From: Pontibacter beigongshangensis
GTDB taxonomy: Bacteria; Bacteroidota; Bacteroidia; Cytophagales; Hymenobacteraceae
Assembly: GCF_014332515.1 (NCBI RefSeq)
Contig: NZ_VFSD01000008.1
Span: forward strand, 124,001-188,000
DNA: 64,000 bases
Direction: 5' to 3'
The notes below the pieces were generated by a model. The model had not been told where the DNA came from and did not search any database. It saw nothing but the letters and a program-made list of their open reading frames with translations. Of this stretch, positions 18,484-27,126 are shown piece after piece. Position 1 is the first letter of the stretch. Every line of letters begins with the position of its first letter. Made by a program: the position numbers and the translations under genes.

Positions 18484-19115
18484 GAATAACTGTAGAATTT
18501 TGTTATAATATCTTACTTAATGGTTGTGTCGAATTTGGCTTTAGGCAATACCCTTTTGCTGAAAGAGGATTATATAGCAAATTAAAAATATTAAATGGAG
18601 TTACAATATTATATCAAAATGGGCCAATATGAAAAAAATAATTTTTTATATGGCTATCCTTTTCCTCCGAAAAATATATTTTTCTTATAGCCGATTAAAA
18701 CAATAGCAGGCAATTATTTAGCTCTATGGGTTTAGCAGCGTACTAATCTGTTTAAAATGTTTAACTTACCTGGACAAGCCAGAGCGCTAACACTTGTTAG
18801 CAGGGGTTCGGGATTCATAGAACTTTTCTGAAAAGCGCTTTACAATAAAAAATCTATATGCTGGCTGGCAGCTGCAAATTAAGCTTAAAAGAAGCGACAA
18901 CTGCTACAACAATAAAGATAAGAAGTTCACCCAGCATTTTAGCACTTATCAAATTTCATTTTATGGCTGAAATTAGGAAAAAAGCAGGATAGCGTACCAC
19001 CCCGACGGCAAAATTGTTTTGCTGCCCTTCCTTTTGAAGTACCTGCTATAAGGTATGTTTGCTTATTGGACTGAACAAGAACCTGAAGCCGCAACGGTAT
19101 TTGCATACGGCACGG

Positions 19116-19155
19116 GGAGCAACAGCTCAGGAGGGCCGATTTTATTCTAATAATT
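19116..19155 (+). repeat. Family A repeat, copy 7 (diverged)
   Basis: GGAGCAACAGCTCAGGAGGG, then TTTTATTCTAATAATTG. It is followed by the TTGTTAAAT-type 3' module to about 19210, as at copy 1. Confidence 0.6.
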
Positions 19156-19305
19156 GATGATTGTTGAATGTTGGTTGCTGATAATGAATGGGTTAATTGT
19201 TAAATAGTTGATCTTGAAACTGCCACACCCTCAGTTGGGCGCAGTTTCTGATTACGCCCAGAAAAGTCCTGTGTCTTGGCCCTGTGTTTTGTGTCCTTCT
19301 TAAAG

Positions 19306-19347
19306 AACAGCAAAGCACTCCGGAGGGGCAAATTCATTAGAATAATT
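19306..19347 (+). repeat. Family A repeat, copy 8
   Basis: GAACAGCAAAGCACTCCGGA, then GGGGCAAATTC and ATTAGAATAATT. It is preceded by a CTGTGTCTTGG / TTTTGTGTCC module shared with copies at 31384 and 61380. Confidence 0.75.
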
Positions 19348-19483
19348 GGTGCAGAGCAGGCGTGCGTATATATTTCAGAAGGAGGGGTAACAAACAAAGC
19401 CCCTGCCACTGAATATTCAGGAGGCAGAGGCTTCGTAAAAAAGGTGCCTTATGTACTATGCGGCAGGTACTACAGGGAGCAGC

Positions 19484-20449
19484 TTACCAAACCCACTGCG
19501 GACAAATTATTCTGCGGTCGTTCAGCAGTTTAAATCCAACCACAATCTCGTGCGTACCGGCGCTTACGCGGTTGATGTTAGAAGTAGTGGCATCGTAGGA
19601 ATACGACACATCGAGCAAGGGGCTCACATAAACGCCCACCATGGCTACCAGGGCATCTCGCTGCCGATATCCGGCCCCCACCCAGAAACGCTGGTCGTAC
19701 ATTACCCGCACATTCCCATCTATAGAGACAGGACTTGGTCCGGCCATTTTAACCATAACCGACGGAATGACATCGAGGGTGCTGGTAGCGTTCCAGCGGT
19801 AACTGCCGGTGGCGAAATAATGCCGCTGGAGCCCCAGCGCTGCACGCTCTTCTTCAGGAGCCCTAAAGCCGCCAGCATCTTCGAGCAGCTGCGCACCAGC
19901 AAAACCTACCGAAAAGTTCTTCGAATACACCCACAGCCCCAGGTTCAGGTCGAGCATGTTGCGGTTAATGTTGCCACCGCCAACCAAGGGGTCGTTAGGG
20001 TTGGTAAACTCCAGTTCGTTTGCATTCAGAGAATTCCGGATCAGGCCGGCCGATGCTCCTGCCGACACGTTGATCTTGTTTGTGATTGGCAGGTGGTAAG
20101 CATAGGACCCGGTAAGGCCTGTGCGCCGCAGCGGACCGGTCTGGTCGGTGTGCAGCAGCACTCCCACGCCATGGTGCGCCAGGGCCTTGTGGTATTTGTT
20201 GCTGGCTGCCCCCTTGTTCAGGGGCATGTGCCCCGATACGTAGTAGGTGACAGGTGCTCCATCGAGCCCCATCCATTGCCTTCTGTTGCTTACTCTTATG
20301 TCTGCGTAATCTTCTATGCCGGTAATAGCGGGGTTCAGAATGTAGTTATTCACCATGTACTGGCTGTACTGGGGGCGCTGTTGTGCTACAGCCTGCACTG
20401 CAACGGCTGCCAAAGCGATCAAAAGCAGGAGCGGCTTTCTCATTTTCAT
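19484..20449 (-). CDS. PorP/SprF-family type IX secretion outer-membrane protein (second copy)
   Basis: The 321-residue protein has the same length and family N-terminus as the copy at 7954 (signal peptide ending AVAQQ, then QYSQYMVNNYILNPAITGIE). It ends in a strand pair typical of the barrel (VSAGTHEIVVGFKLL). It is translationally coupled to the upstream adhesin: the TAA stop of the adhesin and this ATG overlap as TAATG at 20447-20451. The partner substrate is therefore the 839-residue adhesin. No PorE-like gene follows it, unlike the first cluster. Confidence 0.93.
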   Translation of the reverse strand: MKMRKPLLLLIALAAVAVQAVAQQRPQYSQYMVNNYILNPAITGIEDYADIRVSNRRQWMGLDGAPVTYYVSGHMPLNKGAASNKYHKALAHHGVGVLLHTDQTGPLRRTGLTGSYAYHLPITNKINVSAGASAGLIRNSLNANELEFTNPNDPLVGGGNINRNMLDLNLGLWVYSKNFSVGFAGAQLLEDAGGFRAPEEERAALGLQRHYFATGSYRWNATSTLDVIPSVMVKMAGPSPVSIDGNVRVMYDQRFWVGAGYRQRDALVAMVGVYVSPLLDVSYSYDATTSNINRVSAGTHEIVVGFKLLNDRRIICPQWVW

Positions 20450-22968
20450 TATCTGATAATAGTCACGTTGCCAGAGATGGGCCTCTCTATGCTGTTGAGG
20501 TAAATGATGTAGTAGTAAGTAGCCACTGGCAGGTCAGAGCCATTGTAGGTGCCATCCCAGGGGATGCCATAGCCGGTAGAGGTGAATATTTTGTTACCCC
20601 AACGGTTAAAGATCTCCACGCGCGCATCAGGGTAGTTGCTGATATTCTCAATCTCCCAGACCTCGTTTACGCCATCTCTGTTCGGGGAAAAGGCGTTTGG
20701 TGCTTTAATGGCCGGGATCACGGTAACGGTTACAGTGTCGGTATCAACACAGCCCAGCTCGGTGGTAATGGTCAGGGTGTAGGTAGTAGTCTCCTGAGGC
20801 CGTGCTACCGGGTTCCGAACAGCAGGGTTGCTCAGGCCTTCGGCAGGCTCCCACAGGTAAGTGCCATTGTTGCCGGCTCCCGAGCCACGCAGTTCTGCAG
20901 GCCGCCCCTGAATGATGGTTACGTCGTCTCCGGCGCTGGCCTGGGCGTTAGTTACCGTTACGTTAATGGCGACACGTGGGCTGGCACATCCGGCGCTGTT
21001 CACGGCTTCTACATAAATAACCGAGCTGCCGATGCCCTGCACCTCATGCGAGGCTCCTTCGCCGCGCGGCGTGCCTCCCGTAGCCACATCGTACCACCGG
21101 TAGATGAGGCCCGGCTCCGGCGTTACCTGCAGCACGGCCACGCTGTCTAAACACACAAACGCATCTCTGCCCCCCTGTACAGTAGGCGTGCGGGGCGATT
21201 CCTGTACATTTACTTCTACTACATTAGAGGCCAGTTCGCAATCGCCTGAGGTAACCACTCTTCTGAACCACGACCTGCGGCTCAGGCTGGTAACTTCGTA
21301 ATCCTGCTCGGTGTTGGTGCCTGGAGCGGCGCTAAAACCAGTGGAGTCGCTGGCGATGCTTACCTGCCACAGATAGGTGTAGCCTGAATCGCCGTTGCCA
21401 AAGATAGAGAAGCTGCTCTGGCCTGTACACACATTGCCGGTGTTGTCAGTAGAGATCATATTGTCGATAGGCGGCGTTACGGTAATGTTCAGGGCAGTAT
21501 ATTCGTCGCTCAGGCAGCCGATCTGGTTAATAGAGCGCACATAATAGGTGGTGCTCGCAACGGGGGCCGGCATGGTTAGCACCAGCCCGGGAGGCGCTAC
21601 AGGCGTAGTAATATTATTTGGCGAATCGAAGGCTATGTAGCCTGGTCCGGCACCTGTTGGCCGAACCGTAATAAAGCCTCCTTCGCAGGTAGAAATATCG
21701 GGGTTGGCAATAACTGGCTTGCCCGGAATGGCATAAATGGTCACCCTTTGCGGCTGTGGGGTCTGTGGCTGATCGCTGGTTCCGCACTCGTTCGTGACCC
21801 GGGCGCTAATGGTGTAGGTGCCCGGCGTGGTGAACGGAATGGAAGGAGCTTCTTCTGTGGAAACCAGGCTCCCGTTTACATACCATTCGTAGGAAACAGT
21901 GTTGCCAAAGTTGGTGTCTATCTGCACGCCGCTCGACTGGTTGTAGGTAATGGTGGTGTCGCCGCAAGCTTCTATTTCGGCAGGCAACTGCACCGAAGGC
22001 CAGCCCACCACAAAGCTTTGCTCGGTAGTGTCTGTGCCGCAGCCATTCTCCACAATCAGCTGGATCTGGAACTGGCCGGGTATGGTGAACCTTACCTGCA
22101 GCGTATCTTCTTCCAGGCTTTCTCCCATTATATATTCCCAGCCACCTATATTTGCCTGGTCCAGCACTTCCCATTTGTAGGTCAGGTTGGCCCCGCTGGA
22201 GCTGTCGCCCACCGATACAATGACCGGGGTACAGCTTTGCGGCGTGCCTTCCGGTTGCTTATCTAGGTTAAAGTGTGCTTTTGGTTTCTGGGTGTAGCTA
22301 AACACCTGCTCCCAGGAAGCTACGCATCCACTTGGCCCAGTGGCGGTAACACGGACAGTATATTCCCCGAACTCACTGTATGTAGGGCTTTCCAGCGGGA
22401 AGTCGCCCGAAGCAATTGTTTGGGCAGGGTCGCCGTTTCCCCAGTTCACAGAGTATGTCGTGATGACATCCTGGTACTGCTGCGCTGCTGTGTTGATGAT
22501 GGTAAAGGTAGTGTCTGTGGCAGTAACCGTATCGGGCAAACAGATTACAAAATTCTGGTCAGTATTTTCATCCGCGAAAGATAATTCCGGCACCTCCCGC
22601 ACATACACCGTACGCTCAAAAGGATCCGAATCTATGTTGTTGGCTGTAGCGATAACCGAAACAATATAAGCCTGCGGATCTGGATTTAGCCCCGGCAAAT
22701 TGTACGCATGCTTTATGGTGGTACCGAACCTGATGGGAGAATCATCTCCAAAATTCCACGAATACACGGTTCCGGCCTCTGGGTTAGTGATGGCAAACTC
22801 TATCGTATCTCCGGCGCAAACCCCTTGTACAGGATCAGTAGCTCTGGGAGGATTTATAACTTGGAAGTTAGGCGGGTCGACAACTAATGTATTTGCCCCC
22901 AGCTGCACCACAGTCGCGAGCATCAGCAACACAAGTAAATAAACAGGCTTAGGTAATAATAAGCGCAT
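20449..22968 (-). CDS. PKD/Ig-repeat surface protein with T9SS type B sorting domain
   Basis: The 839-residue exported protein has a signal peptide (MRLLLPKPVYLLVLLMLATV). Several PKD-like domains follow (cores YSWNFGDDSPIRFG and YEWYVNGSLVS). Ig-like adhesion modules come next, then a C-terminal gliding-motility sorting domain (PNAFSPNRDGVNEVWEIENI, RWGNKIF). The frame extends 20 codons further to 23028, but the ATG at 22968 gives a clean signal peptide and is preferred. A surface adhesin or gliding-related role is inferred from the tail and from the coupled PorP/SprF. It is shorter than, and distinct in sequence from, the giant adhesin. Confidence 0.9.
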   Translation of the reverse strand: MRLLLPKPVYLLVLLMLATVVQLGANTLVVDPPNFQVINPPRATDPVQGVCAGDTIEFAITNPEAGTVYSWNFGDDSPIRFGTTIKHAYNLPGLNPDPQAYIVSVIATANNIDSDPFERTVYVREVPELSFADENTDQNFVICLPDTVTATDTTFTIINTAAQQYQDVITTYSVNWGNGDPAQTIASGDFPLESPTYSEFGEYTVRVTATGPSGCVASWEQVFSYTQKPKAHFNLDKQPEGTPQSCTPVIVSVGDSSSGANLTYKWEVLDQANIGGWEYIMGESLEEDTLQVRFTIPGQFQIQLIVENGCGTDTTEQSFVVGWPSVQLPAEIEACGDTTITYNQSSGVQIDTNFGNTVSYEWYVNGSLVSTEEAPSIPFTTPGTYTISARVTNECGTSDQPQTPQPQRVTIYAIPGKPVIANPDISTCEGGFITVRPTGAGPGYIAFDSPNNITTPVAPPGLVLTMPAPVASTTYYVRSINQIGCLSDEYTALNITVTPPIDNMISTDNTGNVCTGQSSFSIFGNGDSGYTYLWQVSIASDSTGFSAAPGTNTEQDYEVTSLSRRSWFRRVVTSGDCELASNVVEVNVQESPRTPTVQGGRDAFVCLDSVAVLQVTPEPGLIYRWYDVATGGTPRGEGASHEVQGIGSSVIYVEAVNSAGCASPRVAINVTVTNAQASAGDDVTIIQGRPAELRGSGAGNNGTYLWEPAEGLSNPAVRNPVARPQETTTYTLTITTELGCVDTDTVTVTVIPAIKAPNAFSPNRDGVNEVWEIENISNYPDARVEIFNRWGNKIFTSTGYGIPWDGTYNGSDLPVATYYYIIYLNSIERPISGNVTIIR

Positions 22969-23028
22969 CAGGCCAGAATTAAAGATTGATTTATAAGCTG
23001 CAACGATTCCATAACGCTGAATTGGCAA

Positions 23029-23581
23029 AATTATGATTATCCTTAAATAAAGAATGTGTTACAGGAGGCAGGCTGTTAATTTCCCTTATTTCAAATTATT
23101 ACAATTCTGCATTCGGCCGGAAACCCACGCACTGTATGTCAGCTTTTGCCATACCAGACAAATGATAAGCAGACTGTGTGCATTTTGTTCAGCACAGGCT
23201 CTACTACCAGAGGCAAAAATTATGAAATTTTGATCGTATTAACAACATCTTTAACTACAGCGGCCTTTTTAGTACCATTTTTAGTTGCTCGTTACTTGCA
23301 GCCTACAGGCTCAGTTTCAGGTTATGGGGCTAACCGCTTCAGCTACTGCCGGAGGCTGGCAGAAGTTTGTGCCTGAAATGTACAATAGTAATGCTTTGGA
23401 GCAGGCCTGCTTTCAGGAGGCGGCCCCATACGCTCCAGAAGAAATTATGCTAATGCTTTTACTCCTCCGGAGGTATTTGCTGCTGCTGCTGACAGACTTA
23501 GCTGGCTGACTTTAGCACTGGTTCTTTTACAGCAAACAAAACAGCGGCGGGCGCAGTATGTAAGCCAAACGAATTAGCACC
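23029..23581. other. Intergenic region
   Basis: AT-rich near the adhesin start. It contains one diverged family A copy at 23442-23492. Open frames here are short and not coding-like. Confidence 0.5.
23442..23492 (-). repeat. Family A repeat, copy 9 (diverged)
   Basis: Reverse orientation: AAATTATGCTAATGCTTTTA, then CTCCTCCGGAGG and a TGCTGCTGCTGCTG arm. Confidence 0.65.
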
Positions 23582-23941
23582 ATGACTTTCAGCTTTGCCT
23601 TACATCTTTTCTTCCATCTGGCAGTGCCCGCTGCTGTGGCGTGGCTATTTTATCGCGACCAATGGCAACGCGCTACGCTTCTCATGCTCGCCGGGCTGCT
23701 CATAGACCTGGATCACCTGGCCGCTACCCCGATTGTGGACCCTGACCGTTGCAGTGTGGGCTATCATTTTTTGCACAGTTACTGGCTTAGTGCCGTGTAC
23801 CTGGTGCTTGCCATTATACCAGCCACCCGGCTGGTCGGGCTAGGGCTCGTGATCCATATTGTGCTGGACACAGGGGAGTGCATAAAGCAGGGCAACCTGA
23901 TCCTGCCACAGCTATCAGAATTTGGAGCTATACACCTGTAA
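23582..23941 (+). CDS. DUF6122 family membrane protein
   Basis: The 119-residue protein has three or four hydrophobic helices. It carries a conserved acidic/His cluster LLIDLDHLAA near residues 40-49, followed by CSVGYHFLHSYWLS and IHIVLDTGECI. These match DUF6122, a small integral membrane family of Bacteroidota whose Asp/His residues resemble those of membrane metal-dependent hydrolases (YdjM/LexA-binding-related). The function is unknown. Its last 27 bp overlap the 3' end of the convergent ion-channel gene, so both reading frames share 23915-23941. Confidence 0.85.
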   Translation: MTFSFALHLFFHLAVPAAVAWLFYRDQWQRATLLMLAGLLIDLDHLAATPIVDPDRCSVGYHFLHSYWLSAVYLVLAIIPATRLVGLGLVIHIVLDTGECIKQGNLILPQLSEFGAIHL

Positions 23942-24922
23942 CCAGTTCCAGCCTGCGTTTGCAAGGAGTCTGGCATATACCCTCCGGATCGCCGGAAGGT
24001 CCTGATTGTCGGAACTGTTATGGTTACTTTGCAAGGGAATTCCAGCCTCTTTCAGCAGCGACAGGTCGGGCTGGGGCAGCGAAGCATTCTCCTTCAGTTC
24101 ATAAATTTCATTTACGGTATTTCTGTAAAACTGTAGCGACTTTTGCAGCATGTGCAGCTCCTTGTCGTTTGGCCGGGCACCCTCTGCCACGGCATGTACC
24201 ATTAAAGTAAGGGCTTCGTTAAGCATGGCTATGCTTATAACCACCGACTGCTTGGGCTCCTTGCTGTGGAAGTAATGGATGATGGGGTAGACCAGGTGAT
24301 TCTGAGTGTATTGCAGCAGCATGGTGGTAAGGTCGGCGCCATGGCTCAGGAATCTGGAAAAGTCTTTGCCATTCCAGCTGTTGATCAGGATTTGCTGCGG
24401 CGTGTCTCCGATGGCATTGATAAACACGGCCAGTGTTTTCTGGGAGTTGACAGCCGAGAGCACCGGAATAAAATAGGTAATGGATACGGTGATCAAAGCC
24501 AGGCCCAGAAACGAGAAAACGGAAGCCAGCACCAGCCAGGGCATGCCGTTAGGCTGAAAATCGCCGTTGCCCATGGTAGACAGCACATAGCCGGCGAAGT
24601 AAAATTTCTCCCAGGAGCTAGCCACCGCCCCCGAAGAACTGTGCAGCACCGAAACAGGGGAGGACTGCAGAACCAGAAACAAACCCAGCCAGATACCAGC
24701 CAGCCAGATCATAAATATCGTAATTAAGATGGTGTATCCCGCGTGCGGCAGCAGGGCTGATCTCCCGTTGCCATTTGCAAGCTTCAGGAAAACAGTCCAG
24801 ATTACTTTAGAGACAGATTTAGTTATTAATCCGCCTCCCTGCAAAGAAAGCGTTGTTTTTACAAAATCCTGCAGAATAAGCCCCAGGCAGAGCAAGCCAC
24901 CAACTAATGTTATTGCATTCAT
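23915..24922 (-). CDS. Two-TM ion channel-like protein with unusual filter
   Basis: The 335-residue protein resembles the Ion_trans_2 (two-TM potassium channel) architecture. There is an N-terminal hydrophobic segment, a TM helix at about 63-86, a pore helix WEKFYFAGYVLS, a filter-like TMGNGD at 116-121, and a second TM helix at about 129-153. The C-terminal half (about 155-335) is soluble and helical. The canonical filter is T-x-GYGD; here the Tyr is replaced by Asn, so selectivity may be altered. This group is common in Bacteroidota as potassium channel family proteins. The C-terminus overlaps the convergent DUF6122 gene by 27 bp. Confidence 0.78.
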   Translation of the reverse strand: MNAITLVGGLLCLGLILQDFVKTTLSLQGGGLITKSVSKVIWTVFLKLANGNGRSALLPHAGYTILITIFMIWLAGIWLGLFLVLQSSPVSVLHSSSGAVASSWEKFYFAGYVLSTMGNGDFQPNGMPWLVLASVFSFLGLALITVSITYFIPVLSAVNSQKTLAVFINAIGDTPQQILINSWNGKDFSRFLSHGADLTTMLLQYTQNHLVYPIIHYFHSKEPKQSVVISIAMLNEALTLMVHAVAEGARPNDKELHMLQKSLQFYRNTVNEIYELKENASLPQPDLSLLKEAGIPLQSNHNSSDNQDLPAIRRVYARLLANAGWNWLQVYSSKF

Positions 24923-25014
24923 CTTATATCATAGCCCTCCAGTCTGCCAATCATGCCCTTGTGAACATGGTTGGCAGACTTATATATATGAAATAGGCTA
25001 TTATACGAAAAAAC

Positions 25015-25722
25015 TTACTTTGCCGCTTTAGCTTTTTGTTCGGCTGCTTTTCTGGCTTTAATTTCGTCGGTATAGGCTTTGTACATTTCTCTCCAGTTGC
25101 GCCCGTTAGTGTTCAGGTAATTTTCGGCTTTGGTTTTGTAGATTTCGAAAATGGCGGATATCTGGTTCATGTTCTTATAATCTACTGCCTGCTCACGGGC
25201 CTGCTTCAGGAAACCCAGAATGGTTGCCTCCTCCTCCGGCGTCAGGTTCGGCACTATTTCACGGTAGGCTTTCATAGTGAAAGGTACTTTGCCTACGGTA
25301 TACTTGTCTAGTATGGCTTCCACCTGCTCCTCGCTTAAGTCTTTCCGGAGGCCCGCCATCAGGTTCTCATGCACAGATTGCGGCATGGCAGAATTGGCAA
25401 TTACCTGGCGGTCCAGGTCGCTAAGGCGATTGCCGGTAACCGGATTTATGCCAGCCGGTACGGTGGTATAGGGATGCTCGTTATGCCAGTCGCGTATTGT
25501 TTTCAGGTGGGTTGCCACTACCTCCTGCAGCCGCGCCTCTTTGGCAGCATTTTTCAGATCTAGCGAGCCTACCCATTCGGCAGCCTTTTTTTCCTGGTCA
25601 GTATCCGATTTTGACTTAGCAGCGGCCCTTGTGTTCGCTTTGGCCGTGCCCTGGCCTTGAGCAAACGAAGGAATCACAAGAAGGGTAAGAAGCGAGGCAC
25701 AGATAAAAATCAATTTTTTCAT
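25015..25722 (-). CDS. DUF3826 family exported protein
   Basis: The 235-residue protein has a signal peptide (residues 1-21, ending SFAQG) and a charged linker. The DUF3826 core follows: EWVGSLDLKNAAKEARLQEV, then TIRDWHNEHP, then LTPEEEATILGFLKQAREQA. The C-terminus is lysine/alanine-rich. DUF3826 proteins are periplasmic Bacteroidota proteins of unknown function, often found with polysaccharide-related genes, which is not the case here. It stands alone, about 90 bp upstream of the channel gene on the same strand. Confidence 0.88.
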   Translation of the reverse strand: MKKLIFICASLLTLLVIPSFAQGQGTAKANTRAAAKSKSDTDQEKKAAEWVGSLDLKNAAKEARLQEVVATHLKTIRDWHNEHPYTTVPAGINPVTGNRLSDLDRQVIANSAMPQSVHENLMAGLRKDLSEEQVEAILDKYTVGKVPFTMKAYREIVPNLTPEEEATILGFLKQAREQAVDYKNMNQISAIFEIYKTKAENYLNTNGRNWREMYKAYTDEIKARKAAEQKAKAAK

Positions 25723-25990
25723 GAGGAGAAGGATTTACATAGGATTAACCAGTTGAAATATAGCCATTATAAATTCCATCTCCGCACCAACATCTGCTCA
25801 ACCGGCTGCACAAGCCGCTCAAACAGGATATTTCTTATCTAAACAAGGAGTTGAACCCGCTAACGGATACACCGCAAGCAAATTGATGAAGGGCATCGCA
25901 CATCAGGTTTGCTATATATAACCATATACTTCATAAAGCTGCCATTTAATTGTTAGCCTGTTCTTCTGCAGGAGTTGGGCGCTAAACAAC
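25723..25990. other. Intergenic region with nothing recognised
   Basis: Sequence upstream of the DUF3826 gene. It presumably holds its promoter, but no confident motif or repeat was seen. Confidence 0.4.
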
Positions 25991-26018
25991 AAAGGCTATG
26001 GCACGAGCCATAGCCTTT
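25991..26018 (-). terminator. Terminator of metF
   Basis: A perfect 12-bp stem (AAAGGCTATGGC with its complement at 26007-26018) encloses the 4-nt loop ACGA, 25 bp after the metF stop. Flanking A and T runs could let it act in both directions. Confidence 0.8.
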
Positions 26019-26042
26019 ATTTAAACCTGCTTTCTATGCCTG

Positions 26043-26996
26043 CTAAAACAGGGCTTCGGCAACTTGCCTTACAGAGCCTGAACGGCCCATGGAGTAATAG
26101 TGGAGGCACGGTACGCCAAACTCCATCAAGCCTTTCGACTGCTGAATGGCCCACTCTACTCCCACCTGCGTAACTTCTTTGTTGTCTTTGCAGGCCTCTA
26201 CCGCCTCCGCCAGTTCGCACGGAATATCTATGTGGAAGAAGTTTGGTAGTGCAGAGAGTTGCGACTTGGTCGTGAGTGGCTTCAACCCCGGAATTATGGG
26301 CACGTTTATGCCTTCCTCGCGGCAGAGATTCACAAAGTTGATGTATTTCTGGTTGTCGAAAAACATCTGCGTTACGATATAGTCAGCTCCCAGTTCAATT
26401 TTCTTCTTCAGCCAGCGCAGATCGGCCTTCAGGTTGGGCGCTTCGGAATGCTTTTCGGGGTAGCCAGCCACGCCAATGCAGAAGTCGGTGCTGTTCTTGA
26501 AGGTTTGCTCATCATCTAGGTATCGGCCGTTGTTCATGTTCACCACCTGGTCTATCAGCTCGGTGGCATAGGCGTGGCCACCTGGCTCCGGCGTGAACCG
26601 CGACTCGTTTTTCACGCAGTCGCCGCGGAGCACCAGCACATTGTCGATACCCAGAAAGTGCAAATCTATAAGTGCATTTTCGGTTTCTTCTCTATTAAAG
26701 CCACCGCAGATCAGGTGAGGCACTGTGTCTACTTTGTAGTAGTTCTGGATGGCCGCACAGATTCCTACGGTGCCAGGCCGCTTGCGGGTAGTGATCTTCT
26801 CGAGCAGGCCGTTCTCCCGCTGCTTGTACACATACTCCTCGCGGTGGTAGGTCACGTCTATGAAAGGCGGCTTAAACTCCATCAGCGGATCGATGTGGTC
26901 GAACAGGGTACGCATGTTCTCTCCTTTCAGTGGAGGCAGTATTTCGAAGGTAAATAAGGTTTTCTGAGCGTTATTAAAATGTTCCGTTACTTTCAT
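26043..26996 (-). CDS. metF: Methylenetetrahydrofolate reductase
   Basis: The 317-residue flavoenzyme reduces 5,10-methylene-THF to 5-methyl-THF, the methyl donor for methionine synthase. Family motifs are in order: FEILPPLKGEN near residue 17, PPFIDVTYHREE, a THF-site segment NVLVLRGDCVKNE, GVAGYPEKHSEAPNL, LGADYIVTQMFFDNQ and IPIIPGLKPLTT. The length fits bacterial MetF, with no C-terminal regulatory domain. It lies 130 bp downstream of metH on the same strand and is probably co-transcribed from the riboswitch-controlled promoter. Confidence 0.96.
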   Translation of the reverse strand: MKVTEHFNNAQKTLFTFEILPPLKGENMRTLFDHIDPLMEFKPPFIDVTYHREEYVYKQRENGLLEKITTRKRPGTVGICAAIQNYYKVDTVPHLICGGFNREETENALIDLHFLGIDNVLVLRGDCVKNESRFTPEPGGHAYATELIDQVVNMNNGRYLDDEQTFKNSTDFCIGVAGYPEKHSEAPNLKADLRWLKKKIELGADYIVTQMFFDNQKYINFVNLCREEGINVPIIPGLKPLTTKSQLSALPNFFHIDIPCELAEAVEACKDNKEVTQVGVEWAIQQSKGLMEFGVPCLHYYSMGRSGSVRQVAEALF

Positions 26997-27024
26997 GTAT
27001 ATATTTCGGGTGATGGCGTATCAT

Positions 27025-27107
27025 GTATCACGTAGCACGATACACGACTTCTGTTCATGGAAACTGCTGCCAAAGTATATGTTGTCGCAATACGTGCTAC
27101 GTGATAC
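27025..27107. repeat. Inverted repeat between metH and metF
   Basis: A perfect 15-bp inverted repeat (GTATCACGTAGCACG at 27025-27039, reverse complement at 27093-27107) is embedded in low-complexity words on the same theme. It can fold in the metH-metF transcript and may dampen readthrough or stabilise the ends. It resembles other word-like intergenic repeats in the window. Confidence 0.6.
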
Positions 27108-27126
27108 GTGCTACGATAAAGTCAAA

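Larger units (their letters stand above)
18484..19483. other. 1-kb AT-rich intergenic region with family A repeats
   Basis: The first 250 bp upstream of the adhesin are very AT-rich and probably contain its promoter, although no clean TAnnTTTG was found. Family A copies lie at 19116 and 19306. A variant CTGTGTCTTG-type module lies at 19266-19300. No gene is supported. Confidence 0.55.

Noticed and set aside
19451-20503. 350-codon plus-strand open frame over the second PorP/SprF gene
   Set aside because: The minus-strand PorP/SprF has clear family motifs and signal peptide; the plus-strand frame has neither.
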